Shown: positions 1-9,479 of the stretch, piece by piece
Position numbering within the stretch: the first letter of the stretch is position 1
How the letters are laid out: every line of letters starts with the position of its first letter
Assembly (NCBI RefSeq): GCF_000797515.1
Contig: NZ_JSBN01000007.1
Location: 1-64,000 of the forward strand
Reading direction: 5' to 3'
Source of the DNA: Sphingomonas sp. Ant H11
GTDB lineage: Bacteria > Pseudomonadota > Alphaproteobacteria > Sphingomonadales > Sphingomonadaceae
Length of the DNA stretch: 64,000 bases
Notes under the pieces: model-generated
What the model was told of the DNA's origin: nothing
Database searches by the model: none
Seen by the model: the letters and a program-made list of their open reading frames with translations, nothing else
Made by a program: the position numbers and the translations under genes

Positions 1-26
1 CGGCGAACGCCGCGACGGCAAGGGGA

Positions 27-572
27 TCAGGCGGCTTGCGCGGCGAGGACGACGGGGAAGTCGATGTCGGTCTCAGCCACGTTGTTGATATAGTTGGTCA
101 GCACATTGAGCGCGACCGACGCGACGATCTCGATCACTTGCGCCTCACTAAAGCCGACAAGGCGGACAGCAGCGATGTCGGCTTCGCTGACCTTGCCGCG
201 CGCGGCGAGGACCTGACGGGCGAACACGATCGCGGCATCGGCCTTCGCGTCACCCGAATGGCCGGCGCGGTTGAGCGCGATCTCGGCTTCGTCGATCTTG
301 GCGAGGTTCAGCCCGAGATAGGTGTGCGCCGACAGGCAATAGTCGCAACCATTGGCCTGGGCGACGGCGATGGCGATCCGTTCGCGCGTCTTGGCATCGA
401 GCGTGCGGCCCAGTGCGGCGTTGAGGCCAAGATAGCCTTCGAGTGTGGCGGGGCTGGTGGCGACGAGGCGGAACAGGTTGGGGACGACGCCGAGTTGCTT
501 CTCGACGGCGTCGAGCAGCGGTTGCGCTGCGGCGGGGGCATCTTCACGGGCGGGGATGGCGAGGCGGGACAT
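27..572 (-). CDS. AhpD-fold / carboxymuconolactone decarboxylase family protein
   Basis: A 181-residue protein of the carboxymuconolactone decarboxylase/AhpD family, most like the 'peroxidase-related' group, which reduces peroxides through a redox-active cysteine pair in the cytoplasm. The active-site pattern is visible: Glu64, then Cys76-x2-Cys79 and His83 within ANGCDYCLSAH. The start chosen is the ATG of MSRLAIP, because GGAGAAG lies a few bases before it; the frame stays open upstream, but that part does not look coding. The neighbour on the other side is a ruined LysR gene reading away from it, an arrangement usual for a LysR regulator and its target, so this gene may have lost its regulator (inference). 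The exact substrate is unknown. Confidence 0.85.
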   Translation of the reverse strand: MSRLAIPAREDAPAAAQPLLDAVEKQLGVVPNLFRLVATSPATLEGYLGLNAALGRTLDAKTRERIAIAVAQANGCDYCLSAHTYLGLNLAKIDEAEIALNRAGHSGDAKADAAIVFARQVLAARGKVSEADIAAVRLVGFSEAQVIEIVASVALNVLTNYINNVAETDIDFPVVLAAQAA

Positions 573-654
573 CGAAACTTCTCCGGGCTGGCGGCTGGAT
601 GCCGCTTGCCCATTGAAGATGTCATTCCTGAGTGATTGTGATAATCTGTTCATT

Positions 655-915
655 ATACAATTCACTCATGCGGATATCGGGATAATCGCGGGGCGGCTGG
701 AAGAGCTGCGCACCTTCGTCGCGGTCGCCGACTGGCGAGCTTCGCCAAGGCTGCGCACCACATACGGTATCGCCGACTGCGGCGAGCCGGGCGGTGGCGG
801 GTCACCTTTCACCTTCGGGCGGCGGCACATCCTGCCGTTGGTGAACCGCCCGTCATCCCGACGTGCGCGTTTCGCTGACGCTGATCGACCGGGTTCGGCT
901 GCGAACTTCCGGCGC
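655..915 (+). pseudogene. LysR-family regulator remnant
   Basis: Degenerate gene. One frame gives LEELRTFVAVAD, the start of a LysR helix-turn-helix. A second frame continues with ASFAKAAH, a third gives FGRRHILPLVNR, and then HPDVRVSLTLIDRV, which is the start of a LysR effector-binding domain. The linker between these parts is far shorter than in an intact protein and the rest of the effector domain is missing, so there is internal deletion as well as frameshifts. It reads divergently from the AhpD-like gene. The motif recognition is by eye; the ends are approximate. Confidence 0.7.
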
Positions 916-1110
916 TCCTGCAACGGGACAAGGGCCTGACGCACCTCTTTCGCGAGGTGCATGAGCAGGCGGCCTGGCTGCCGCTGGGGCGGATCACGCT
1001 TCATGGGCTCGCTGCGATCTTTCACCATGTGGTCGCGACGATGTGCTGCAGTCGATGCTGCCCTGGAAGCAGGCGTCGTGGGCAGAATCGCACTTTTTGG
1101 TCGATTTCAG
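916..1110 (+). pseudogene. cytochrome b561 family C-terminal remnant
   Basis: About 60 residues resembling the last helix region of the cytochrome b561 family, reading LFREVHEQAAWLPLGRI, then a helix with LHGLAAIFHHVV, then after a one-base shift RDDVLQSMLPWKQ. The HE...H...HH pattern and the R-D-x-V-L-x-x-M-L-P-W tail are typical of this di-heme membrane family. The N-terminal three quarters are absent and the fragment is joined directly to the LysR remnant. It runs in frame into the upstream extension of the phosphoesterase frame, which should not be mistaken for an N-terminus of that gene. Confidence 0.55.
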
Positions 1111-1169
1111 GGAATAAACGAAGGCGATCTCCCGTCTTGCTCTCCGACCCCCCAATTGGAGTGCTGCAC

Positions 1170-2105
1170 ATGGACCTCTTCGACACGCCGGCCGATCGCC
1201 GTGATGCCCTCAGGTGCATGGCATGGGCAGGGACCGGCGCGCTCTGGGCGATGTCCGGCGGTGTCGCCTCGAGCACGATGCTCGTCGGCAAGGGGACGCG
1301 CGCCGACGTTGTTCCGAGCTTCACCTTCCTGCAGCTTAGCGACAGCCATGTCGGGTTCGCCAAGCCCGCCAATCCCGATGCGCGCGCGACCTACCGCGAG
1401 GCCGTCTCCAAGGTGATCGCGATGCCGGAAAAGCCCGACTTCATCATCCATACCGGTGACATCACCCAATTGTCGCGCGACCAGGAGTTCGACGATGCCG
1501 ACCAGATCCTGAAGGAAGCCGGCATCCAGACCTTTCATGTGCCTGGCGAGCACGACATGCTCGACGAAGGCAATGGCAAGGCGTTCCTCGCCCGCTATGG
1601 TAAGGGTAGCAAAGGGGCGGGCTGGTTCAGCTTCGACCATAAGGGTGTCCATTTTGTCGGGCTGGTCAATGTTGCCGACCTGAAGCCGGGCGGGGCAGGG
1701 CGGCTCGGTGCCGAGCAGATTGCGTGGCTGGCCAAAGACCTGGCCGGTCATGCGTCCTCGACCCCAATCGTGATCTTCGCGCATATTCCGCTATGGATGC
1801 TCTATGCCGAATGGGGCTGGGGCACCGATGACGCCGCCCAGGCGCTGACCCATTTGCGCCGCTTCGGCTCGGTCACGATCCTCAACGGCCATATCCACCA
1901 GATCGCCCAGAAGGTGGAAGGCACGATGATCTTCCATACCGCGCGCTCGACTGCCTTTCCGCAACCGATGCCGGCGACTGCGCCATCGCCCGGCCCGCAA
2001 GTCGTGCCGGCGGGGCAGCTGCGCGGTCTGCTCGGCATTACCGAGGCGACGTTCAAGCGCGGCGAGCATCCGATCGCGCTCGTCGACACTACGCTTTCTG
2101 CCTGA
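1170..2105 (+). CDS. Calcineurin-like metallophosphoesterase, exported
   Basis: A 311-residue metallophosphoesterase. Metal-binding motifs appear in the family order: Asp58-Ser-His60, Gly96-Asp97, GEHD at 126-129, a later HIP motif and GHIHQ. Residues 10-35 carry a twin arginine followed by a hydrophobic stretch (DRRDALRCMAWAGTGALW), so export by Tat to the periplasm is likely. I chose the ATG of MDLFDTP; the frame is open further upstream only through the cytochrome b561 remnant. The gene is followed 17 bases later by a cupredoxin and then by a sigma/anti-sigma pair, possibly one operon. The substrate (phosphodiester, phospholipid or nucleotide) cannot be told from sequence. Confidence 0.85.
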   Translation: MDLFDTPADRRDALRCMAWAGTGALWAMSGGVASSTMLVGKGTRADVVPSFTFLQLSDSHVGFAKPANPDARATYREAVSKVIAMPEKPDFIIHTGDITQLSRDQEFDDADQILKEAGIQTFHVPGEHDMLDEGNGKAFLARYGKGSKGAGWFSFDHKGVHFVGLVNVADLKPGGAGRLGAEQIAWLAKDLAGHASSTPIVIFAHIPLWMLYAEWGWGTDDAAQALTHLRRFGSVTILNGHIHQIAQKVEGTMIFHTARSTAFPQPMPATAPSPGPQVVPAGQLRGLLGITEATFKRGEHPIALVDTTLSA

Positions 2106-2122
2106 TCCCGGAGATTATCCTT

Positions 2123-2467
2123 ATGGTCCGTTATTCTATCGTCCTGCTTGCCGCGCTCGCCGGTGCCGTCGCCACGCCTGTTGCCAGCCGCCCCGTGGCG
2201 GCCCAGGCAGCCGCAGCCGCGCCGATGGTTCATATCTCGAACTTCACCTTCGGGCCCCAGGTGCTGAAGGTGAAGGTCGGTCAGACCGTCACCTGGGTGA
2301 ATGACGACGACATCCCGCACACCGTCGTGTCGGGCACGAACCTGTTCAAGTCCAAGGTCCTCGACACGGGTGACAGGTTCAGCTTCACCTTCACCAGGGC
2401 GGGTGCCTATGGCTATTTCTGCTCGCTCCATCCGCATATGACGGGCAAGGTTCTTGTCTCGGCTTGA
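2123..2467 (+). CDS. Cupredoxin (plastocyanin/amicyanin-like), periplasmic
   Basis: A 114-residue blue-copper protein. Residues 1-28 form a signal peptide (hydrophobic core, Ala-rich cleavage zone). The type I copper ligands are His66 (in DIPHTVV) and Cys100, His103 and Met106 (in YFCSLHPHM), the usual H...C-x2-H-x2-M spacing. It would act as a small electron carrier or copper-binding protein in the periplasm. It sits 17 bases after the phosphoesterase and directly before the sigma-factor gene, which suggests that the extracytoplasmic sigma system senses copper or redox stress or controls this operon; that is inference. Confidence 0.87.
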   Translation: MVRYSIVLLAALAGAVATPVASRPVAAQAAAAAPMVHISNFTFGPQVLKVKVGQTVTWVNDDDIPHTVVSGTNLFKSKVLDTGDRFSFTFTRAGAYGYFCSLHPHMTGKVLVSA

Positions 2468-2500
2468 GGGAGGCGCGCGGATGCGCGGTGGCGTGGCGTG

Positions 2501-3132
2501 ATGGGCGGGCGCGGCAGCATTTTTCGGCCCCGGCTCGTCCCAGGCGGACGGGCGCGGGCGGAGGGTGCCGCCGCGCCCGAAGATGCCCGGCGTTTTTTCG
2601 CGAGGTCATGCTGCCGCATCTCGATGCGGCCTATAGCCTCGCGCGCTACCTTGCCGCCGACGCGACGGCGGCCGAGGACATCGTCCAGGAAGCCTTTCTC
2701 AACGCTTTTCGGGCGTTCGGAACCTATCAGGGCGGATCGGCCAAGGCATGGCTGTTCGCGATCGTCCGCAATTGCTGGCGCGACCGGGCGAGCGCCGAAC
2801 TCGGCCGCAGCCGGGTGCTGGTGGACCATGCCGGCTTGACCGAGGGCCAAGCGGCGGCACTCGACAATTATCCCGATGACGGGGAATCGCCTGAAGCTGC
2901 TGTGCTCCGTCAGGAGGAGGTCGAGAATGTCCGTACCGTTATCGCCGCCATCCCGGAGCCGTTCCGGGAGGCGCTCGTGCTGCGTGAAATGGAGCAGATG
3001 TCGTACCGGGAGATTGCCACAGTGACCGAGGTTCCGATCGGGACCGTAATGTCCCGCCTGGCGCGGGCGCGCGACATGCTGGCGACGTTGCTGCTGCCCC
3101 AGCCGGACGCGCAGCGGGAGGAACGCGCATGA
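2501..3132 (+). CDS. ECF RNA polymerase sigma factor (frameshifted as sequenced)
   Basis: Sigma-70 family ECF sigma factor. Region 2 is clear (LDAAYSLARYL...AEDIVQEAFLNAFRAF, then AWLFAIVRNCWRD) and region 4 is intact (FREALVLREMEQMSYREIA, then IGTVMSRLARARDML). The N-terminus is split. An ATG at 2501 opens a frame reaching PEDARRFF, and the rest lies in another frame starting FREVMLPH. One extra T in the T6 run near 2590-2597 would join them as DARRFFREVMLPH, the expected N-terminus. As sequenced, translation could begin only at weaker internal starts such as the ATG at 2608. The stop overlaps the anti-sigma start (ATGA), indicating translational coupling. Confidence 0.8.
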
Positions 3133-3899
3133 CCGGGTGCGAGGATCGGCTGCTCCAGCTTCACGCGCTGCTCGACGGTGAACTGGATGCGGTGAACAGC
3201 GTCGCGATCGAGGCGCATTTGAAGAGTTGCGTCGGCTGTGCCGAGGCCTTCGCCCGACTGGAAGCGGTGCACGCCCAAATCAGCGACCCCGCATTGCAGC
3301 TCCAGGCCCCCGCGTCGCTGCGCGCGCGGATCGAGGCCGACATCGCCGCCGAGCGTCCCGGGCGTGTGCTGGGTAGCATGCCGCGCCGCAGCCGCTCAGC
3401 CGGTCCGTGGCTGGCCGGCGGTGCATTCAGCGCGATGGCGGCAAGCCTGGCACTGTTGGTCGCGGTGCCGCAGCTTACGACGGGAACGATCCAGGACCAG
3501 CTGGTCGCGAGTCATGTGCGCTCCTTGCTGGCGAACCACCTGACCGATGTCGCGACCTCGAACCGTCATGTCGTGAAACCCTGGTTCAACGGGCGGATCG
3601 ATTTCGCACCGCCGGTGCCCGAACTGGCAGCGCAGGGCTTCCCGCTGGTCGGCGGGCGACTGGACTATCTCGATGGCCGGGTCGTCCCGGCGATCGTCTA
3701 TCGTCGGCGGTTGCACACCATCAATCTGTTCGTGATTCCCGCAGGCACCTTCTCGTCGCCGGTCGGGATTGCGACGCGGCGCGAGGGCTATAGTCTGGTG
3801 CGCTGGACGAGCGGCGGACTCGAATTCTGGGCGGTGTCGGACATCGATCCGGGCGACCTCGAACTGTTCCACCACGCCTTTGCGCGTGCGGCATCATGA
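3129..3899 (+). CDS. Anti-sigma factor, zinc-binding (ZAS) type, membrane-anchored
   Basis: A 256-residue partner of the preceding ECF sigma factor, with which it overlaps by four bases (ATGA). The N-terminal anti-sigma domain carries His30-x3-Cys34-x2-Cys37, the zinc-associated motif, in AHLKSCVGCAE. A single hydrophobic segment around residues 95-117 would place the remaining C-terminal part in the periplasm as a sensor. The family holds its sigma factor inactive at the membrane until a signal such as oxidative or metal stress releases it. The particular signal is not visible; the adjacent cupredoxin makes copper or redox a reasonable guess. Confidence 0.82.
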   Translation: MTGCEDRLLQLHALLDGELDAVNSVAIEAHLKSCVGCAEAFARLEAVHAQISDPALQLQAPASLRARIEADIAAERPGRVLGSMPRRSRSAGPWLAGGAFSAMAASLALLVAVPQLTTGTIQDQLVASHVRSLLANHLTDVATSNRHVVKPWFNGRIDFAPPVPELAAQGFPLVGGRLDYLDGRVVPAIVYRRRLHTINLFVIPAGTFSSPVGIATRREGYSLVRWTSGGLEFWAVSDIDPGDLELFHHAFARAAS

Positions 3900-4075
3900 T
3901 CGGAGGTCCGGTGCCAGTTGGCGGTCAGTATCGTGACGTCGCGTGCAGGGCGGTGCTGCTCGCGAATGACCGGAAATGCCCCAAAGGTCCACCGTGAACC
4001 GCGATGGCGTTCGTCCAAAGCTCGTGCTGCGCGGAATTAGACCTATCTGTAAGCGCATCGCGGGAGCTGAACCGA

Positions 4076-4259
4076 TTACGTATACTTTTCGATAAGTGCG
4101 GTGATGCGCTGCTTGCGGCGCACTACCTCGTCGAGGGTAAAGCCAAGATCCTGCGCCTGGTGTATGAAGGTGAGTGTTTCCAGGATGTCTGAGCTGTAGT
4201 TCCGGTAGCCATTTTCGCCTCTTACCGCGAGGGGGATCAGCCCGCGCCGCCGGAGAGAG
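4076..4259 (-). pseudogene. MerR-family regulator fragment
   Basis: Read on the minus strand this stretch gives RRRGLIPLAVRGENGYRNYS, then LETLTFIHQAQDLGFTLDEV and a stop. This is the second half of a MerR winged-helix DNA-binding domain plus the start of its linker. The N-terminal helix is missing and the reading frame ends a few residues after the domain, so it cannot be functional. It abuts an unrelated gene fragment on the opposite strand with no spacer, so the two were brought together by deletion or rearrangement. The 176 bases between the anti-sigma gene and this fragment hold nothing I recognise. Confidence 0.7.
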
Positions 4260-4557
4260 ATTCCTCGCGACTGCTGGTCATTTCATGAGCGTCGCCCAGA
4301 TGGCACAGATCTTGAGGGACCACCTTGGCCACGCGGCCCACGCCGTATCGACACGCCAATTGCCCAATTGGCTATTGAGAGCGGTCGCCCTCTTCGATCC
4401 CGAAGTGAGGAGCTTGTTGCCCGAGCTTGGAAAAAGAAAAGATGCGACCGCTGCTAAGGCACAGCACCTGCTCGGTTGGAACCCTCGCCCCCCTGAAGAG
4501 GCGATCATCGCGACTGCTACCAGTCTGGCGGAACTCAACTTGCTTAAATCCCGCTAG
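4252..4557 (+). pseudogene. NAD-dependent epimerase/dehydratase (extended SDR) C-terminal fragment
   Basis: About 100 residues beginning RERFLATAGHFMSVAQMAQ and running through PNWLLRAVALFDPE and KAQHLLGWNPRPPEEAI to a stop. This is the C-terminal substrate-binding part of an extended short-chain dehydrogenase, of the dihydroflavonol-reductase/NAD-epimerase kind. The Rossmann domain with its GxxGxxG motif is absent, and no start codon precedes it except through the antisense of the MerR fragment. It is a truncated gene left at a junction. Confidence 0.72.
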
Positions 4558-4864
4558 GTCAGTTCTTCAAGCGGAGTCCCGCGGGGCGACTTCCTATGGT
4601 TTGGTGTCGAATTTTCCCCGCAGCCTAATCGGTCAGACCAGCCGTATCGCGCACCGGCAGCGCGGCAGCGCATCACCTCGATCGCATCAACCTCAGTGAA
4701 ATCATCCCAGCGTCGAGACCAAAATCCTCCGGTCTCTGAACCCTGAAACTGTCCCATGAGACCTAACGTCGAACAAAAGATGCGCAAAAAGTGAAAACGT
4801 TTCACAAAGGCGTCATACTGCGATGCGACAGCGCGGTACCGAATCGGAAAAAAGGGGGACAAAC
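4558..4864. other. Intergenic region upstream of the first TonB receptor
   Basis: 307 bases without a convincing gene. A minus-strand frame of about 67 residues starting near 4757 is open but matches nothing I know. The right-hand end carries the operator-like palindrome listed separately, and presumably the promoter of the receptor. Nothing else is recognised. Confidence 0.5.
4791..4805. promoter_or_regulatory. Putative LacI-type operator (GTGAAAACGTTTCAC)
   Basis: The sequence GTGAAAACGTTTCAC is a near-palindrome around a central CG, the usual form of operators bound by LacI-family repressors. It lies 60 bases before the receptor start at 4865 and in the same locus as the LacI-family gene near 8441. 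That this protein binds here is inference from position and shape. Confidence 0.5.
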
Positions 4865-7257
4865 ATGGCTTTCAAGAAAATATCCGGAGCCGTAGGGGCC
4901 CGGGTGGCCAGCGGCGCGCTCGTTGCCATCCTGTGCGCGCAAGAGGCGCATGCGCAGCGCACGGAGCCCCCGGGCACCACACCAGCGAGGTCGCCGCAGC
5001 AGATGGGAGCGACATCGTCGTGACCGGGCAAAAGCTCGGCGCGGGCAAGGCGCGCGCGACGTTTGAGCTTGACCGTACCGACATCGCCGACCGTCCGTTG
5101 GGCGCGGACATCACCCAAAGCCTGGCCAAAGTGCCGGGCGTCAAGGTTTCGACCGGCGACGCCCGAGGCGGCTCGTTCTCGTTCGAACTGTTCTTGCGCG
5201 GTCTTAACAAGGAACAGATCGGCCTGACGCTGGACGGTATTCCGACTGGCGATGCGCGGTTCAACGGCGGGTCGCCGCCACAACGCTTCATCGATTCGAG
5301 CAACATCGGCAGCATCGTCGTGTCGCAGAGCGCGGGGGACATCGGCGCGCCATCACGCTTCGCGCTCGGCGGTTTCATCGATTTTCGTACCGAGGAGCCG
5401 GCCCGCGACTTCGGCGTGACGGCGGAAGGGGGCGTCGGCAGTTTCGACTATAATCGCGCCTCGCTGCGGATCGACACCGGCAATCTTCCAGGCGGTGTCG
5501 CCATGTATGGCAGCTTCTCGCACCAGCGGAATGCTGTGTGGGCGGGGCCGAATGCGCGACATTCCAATCGCGACCATGGCGAGTTCAAAGCGGTCAAGAC
5601 GTTCGACAACGGTTCGTTCCTGAAGGCTCGGGTGTCATATAACAGCCAGTTCGACAACGACTTCAACATCGTGACGCTGGCGCAGTTCAACGCGAATCCG
5701 AAGAGCGATTTCCTCAACGATACGCTGACCGGCATTCCCAATCAGGATTTGAACTATGGCGGCACCTTCGGCGGGGCGCGCCGCGATTTCCTCGCCTATC
5801 TCAACGGCAAGTTCGTCCTTGCCGAACATGTGACCCTTGCCATCAACCCCTATTACCAGACGCTCGACGGCTATTCGCTAAGCTATCAGAACCGTCATCG
5901 TCAGCTTGTCGGCGCGGACCCGTATGCGGTGCTGGGGTATACCGCGAGCGGCGGCGCTGTGCGCCCGGCGCTGGCAACGACGTCCAATCCGAACGTGGTC
6001 GGTGGCCCGGCCGACATGCGCGTCACGCCGCGCAAGCGCGAACGCTACGGCAGCACAGCGGAGCTCACGATCGCTGACCTGGTGCCGCGCAATAGCGTCC
6101 GCATTGGCGGCTGGTTCGATGGCGGCACGTCGTCGGAGGAACGCGACTTCTATCCGATCATCCCCTCCACCACGCAGCTCGCGTGGAAGGGCGGTTTGCC
6201 ATCCTATGTGCTCTACAATCGGTCGACGTCGATCACGACGCTCGAATTTTACGGTCAGGATTCCTTCCAGCTTGTACCGGGCGTGCTTCGCCTCGATGCC
6301 GGCGTAACGTGGTACCATGTCCGATATAAAGCGCAGTCGCCGCTGGAATATTCGGCGAAGCTCGATTTTTCGCAGAATTCACCAGTTCAGCCAAAGGTCG
6401 CGTTCAGCCTCACACCGCTTGCCCACCTCGAAATCTTCGGCGGTTTCGCTCGCAATTTCTCGGGCATTCCGGAGGATGCTTTTCTCGGCTCGACCGCCGT
6501 CATCCAGCCCGGCGACCTCAAGCCGCTGCAGTCGAGCAACATCGACGGTGGCGTGCGCTATACCGCTAGGCACGTGGCGCTGTCCGTACAGGCGTTTCAT
6601 GTCCATCTGAAAAACGGCGTGGGAATCGTGCCCAACGATCCCACCGTCACCGACCCGATCGACATTCAGCGCGGAAACCTCGCCACGCGCGCCGCGAGCA
6701 TCCTGGGGCAGACCACCAACGGCGTCGAGGTCGCGGCACTTGCGACTTTCCCGTGGATCGACGCCTATGCGACCTATTCTTACCAGCAGGCAAAATATGA
6801 TGACGCCGCAATCGGGTCGCGCGACCGGCTCAATCTTGCCTCGGTCGGGATCATCGCGGGGAGCGATGTCCGCGATATCCCGCGCAACAGCGCCTATGGT
6901 GAACTGACGCTGAAGCCCTTTGCGAGGGTGCGGCTGCAGGCCAATATCAAATATATCAGCAGCCGGGTGGGGGGCGACATCATCGCGCCGACCACCTTTC
7001 AGGAAGTCGCGATCGACCGCATCCCGGGTTACACGCTGGTCGGCGCAATGGCCCGCTATGACCTGCCGCAGATCGGCGCGCTGAAGAATGCCTCGATCCA
7101 ACTCAACGTCGATAACGTGTTCGACGTCGGCTATATCGCCTCGGTCACCAGCGCGACCGCGACGGCGACCGAAACCGGTTTGCCCGGACGGTCGCTTGGC
7201 CGCTACTTCATCGGTGCGCCGCGCACCGTGACGGCCTCCTTCAGAGTGAGGTTCTAA
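4865..7257 (+). CDS. TonB-dependent outer-membrane receptor (signal peptide out of frame as sequenced)
   Basis: Outer-membrane receptor of roughly 800 residues. The signal peptide starts at 4865 (MAFKKISGAVGARV...AHAQ) but lies in a different frame from the rest. The main frame picks up as HHTSEVAAADGSDIVVTGQ, so a one-base shift near 4966-4975 (a run of C) must separate them. The plug domain shows SLAKVPGVKVSTGDARGG, FLRGLNKEQIGLTLDGIP and ALGGFIDFRT. The beta-barrel runs to the terminal aromatic FRVRF. The next gene, a phytase-like esterase, begins three bases after the stop, so both probably serve the same substrate. A LacI-type operator lies upstream and a LacI gene downstream, pointing to a carbohydrate-related ligand (inference). 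Confidence 0.82.
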
Positions 7258-7259
7258 GG

Positions 7260-8397
7260 GTGCCGAGCGGGCGCTCAGCAGCGATGGCGCTTTTCGCGAT
7301 GAATCTCATGTCGACCGGGGCTGACATGTGTCACGCTCGGTCGGCAGCGGCCGCGCGGATTGTTGCGACCGCCGATGTACCGTCAGGTGCGGGCGACGGG
7401 CATGTCGGGGGCATTTCGGGTCTGGACTATGACCAGAGGCAGCGCGCGTGGCTGATGATCAGCGATGACAAGTCAGAACATGCGCCGGCGCGTGCTTACC
7501 GCCTGCGTCTGCGGCTCGCAGGGGATCGGCAACTGGCAGTCGACCATATTACGCCGGTGACCCTTCGGAGTGAAGCTGCGCGCGCTTACCCTCAGCCGGG
7601 CCATGGGAGCGAAGCGGTCGACCCGGAGGCCATCCGATTCACGCCGGATGGCAAAGACTTCCTTTGGTCAAGCGAGGGCGACGCCGCCGATGGCTTCGGT
7701 GCCAGCGTTAAGACAAGCGGACGCGATGGCCGCGTCCGCGCTCTTGTCACCTTGCCTGGCAATCTGCAAAACCGAGGGCGTCCCAACCGAACCGTCGAAG
7801 GTTTGAGCTTTGCTCCTGACGGCGCGCTTTGGGTCGCGATGGAGGCCCCATTGCGCGGAGACGGGCCGGTAGCCGATGCTGATCATGCGGCGGTCGTCAG
7901 GTTCACGCGGCTTCGCGCGGGGCGACCGCCTCAGCAATTCGCGTATCGGGTCGACCCGGTCGTTCGCGCGGTCGCGCATCGACTGTCCGACAATGGCGTG
8001 AGCGAAATTCTCGCCTTGGACGCTGAGCGCCTGCTCATTCTGGAGCGATCCGGCGAGCAGCAGGATGATGGAACGTTTTCGTTTTCATTGCCGCCTCTAT
8101 CTCGCGGATTTCGGTGGCGCGCCCGACGTTGCTGACGTGGCATTTCTCGATACGGCACAGCCGACCTCGCCAAAACGGCTGCTCGTGGACTTTGACGCGC
8201 TTTCGCCGGAGGCGTCGGGCAATCTCGAGGGGATGGCATGGTGGCCAGGTACCACTTCGTCCAGGCACAACCGCAAGCTCGTCCTGGTCACCGATAACAA
8301 TTTCGACGATCGCGTCGTGACCCGCTTCGTCCTCATCGATCTGCCCGCTCACCTGCTTGCGCGCGATCCTCGGCGACTTGTGGATCGATTTCGATAA
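7260..8397 (+). CDS. Phytase-like esterase (PF13449-type beta-propeller), exported; frameshifted
   Basis: Protein of about 375 residues with an N-terminal signal region, then HVGGISGLDYDQRQRAWL and ISDDKSEHAPARAYRL, the hallmark of the 'esterase-like activity of phytase' family. Later motifs include NRTVEGLSFAPDGALWV, and near the end NLEGMAWW and LVLVTDNNFDDR. The frame breaks around 8080-8100: one frame ends after GTFSFS, and the other resumes as RLYLADFGGAPDVADV. Start: GTG at 7260 is coupled to the receptor's stop, with ATG at 7284 as alternative. The family is poorly characterised; activity on phosphate or carboxyl esters is possible. The pairing with the receptor suggests periplasmic processing of its ligand. 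Confidence 0.75.
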
Positions 8398-8440
8398 ACG
8401 TACCCAAGGCTGTGCCAGGTTGGAGGGAATAATAACCGCA

Positions 8441-9461
8441 ATGGGGGGACGCGAAGCGGGCAAGACCACCGACGCTGAAGGATCTCGCGCGCGAAGCCGG
8501 TGTCTCGCTCACCAGCGCGTCTTATGCCATTAATGGAACCGGCTCCGTAGGTCCGAAGACCCGCGCGCATATTCTCGATGTCGCAAAACGCATCGGCTTT
8601 CGCCTCAACCTGAGCGCGAAATCGATGAAGTCGGGCCGCTCCGGCATGTTGGCGCTGGTCATTCCGGATCTCGGCAATCCGTTCTTCGCGGCGCTGGTCC
8701 AGGCGGTTTTTCGCGAGGCCCGCGCGGCGGGGTATCAAATCTATATGACCAACACCGAAGGATCTGAAGAGATCGAGGCGGAAGCGCTGGCGATGGCGGT
8801 CGGGTTGCGCGTCGACGGCCTCATATGGTTTTCGATACGAGACAAGGACACGTCGGACGGCATCCTGTCCAATACGCCGACGGTCGTGCTCGATCGCTCG
8901 GTCCCTGGATATGACACCGTGAGTGTGGACTATCTGGAGGCGGGGCGTCTTGCCGGGCAGTATCTTCTGGAACGCGGCCATCGCCGGATCGGGATTGTGT
9001 CCGGCCCTCTCGATATCGCCAGCATGCGGGACCGCTGCGCGGGTGTGGTCGAGGCCTTTCAAAAGGGCGGGGAGATCGTCTTCAACCTGGAGAACAGCTT
9101 TTCGCTCGACCTCGAACCGATCGTCAAATCGCGACTGATCGAGGACCGCCCGACGGCTATCTTCGCGGGGGCGGACATTATCGCGATCGGCGTCATTCGG
9201 TTCGCACAGACCCTGGGTCTGTCGGTGCCTGCCGATCTGTCTGTGCTGGGGTTCGATGATATCGATCTCGCCAGCCTGACACAGCCCCAGCTATCAACTT
9301 GCGAAATCCCGATCGAACACCTCGCCGGACGCGCCTTGCAAACGCTCGTTGCTCGAATCAAGGGTCGGGACGATGCCATCCAGTCGTTGCTGGTGGAATC
9401 CCGCGTAATCGAGCGAGAGTCCGTTGCTCGCCTGCTGCCGTTGCTTTCCGTCGAAGCTTAA
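8441..9461 (+). CDS. LacI-family transcriptional repressor (frameshifted at the start codon)
   Basis: LacI-type regulator of about 339 residues. The helix-turn-helix and hinge are visible (PTLKDLAREAGVSLTSASYA, then FRLNLSAKSMKSGRSG), followed by a periplasmic-binding-protein-like sensor domain (LALVIPDLGNPFF through LSVLGFDDIDLASLTQPQLST). The best start, ATG at 8441 with GGAGGG upstream, is out of frame by one base. Reducing the G6 run at 8443-8448 to five Gs gives MGDAKRARPPTLKDLA, a normal N-terminus, so a sequencing error is likely. It probably controls the receptor and esterase before it through the palindrome at 4791. Confidence 0.85.
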
Positions 9462-9479
9462 CAACAACATTATGCCGCC

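Noticed and set aside
762..770. An exact ATACGGTAT core
   Set aside because: It lies inside the LysR remnant's former coding sequence, with no island gene nearby; treated as chance.
4554..4757. Minus-strand open frame of about 67 residues before the first TonB receptor, possibly a transposase piece
   Set aside because: No recognisable transposase motif and no inverted repeats could be confirmed by eye.
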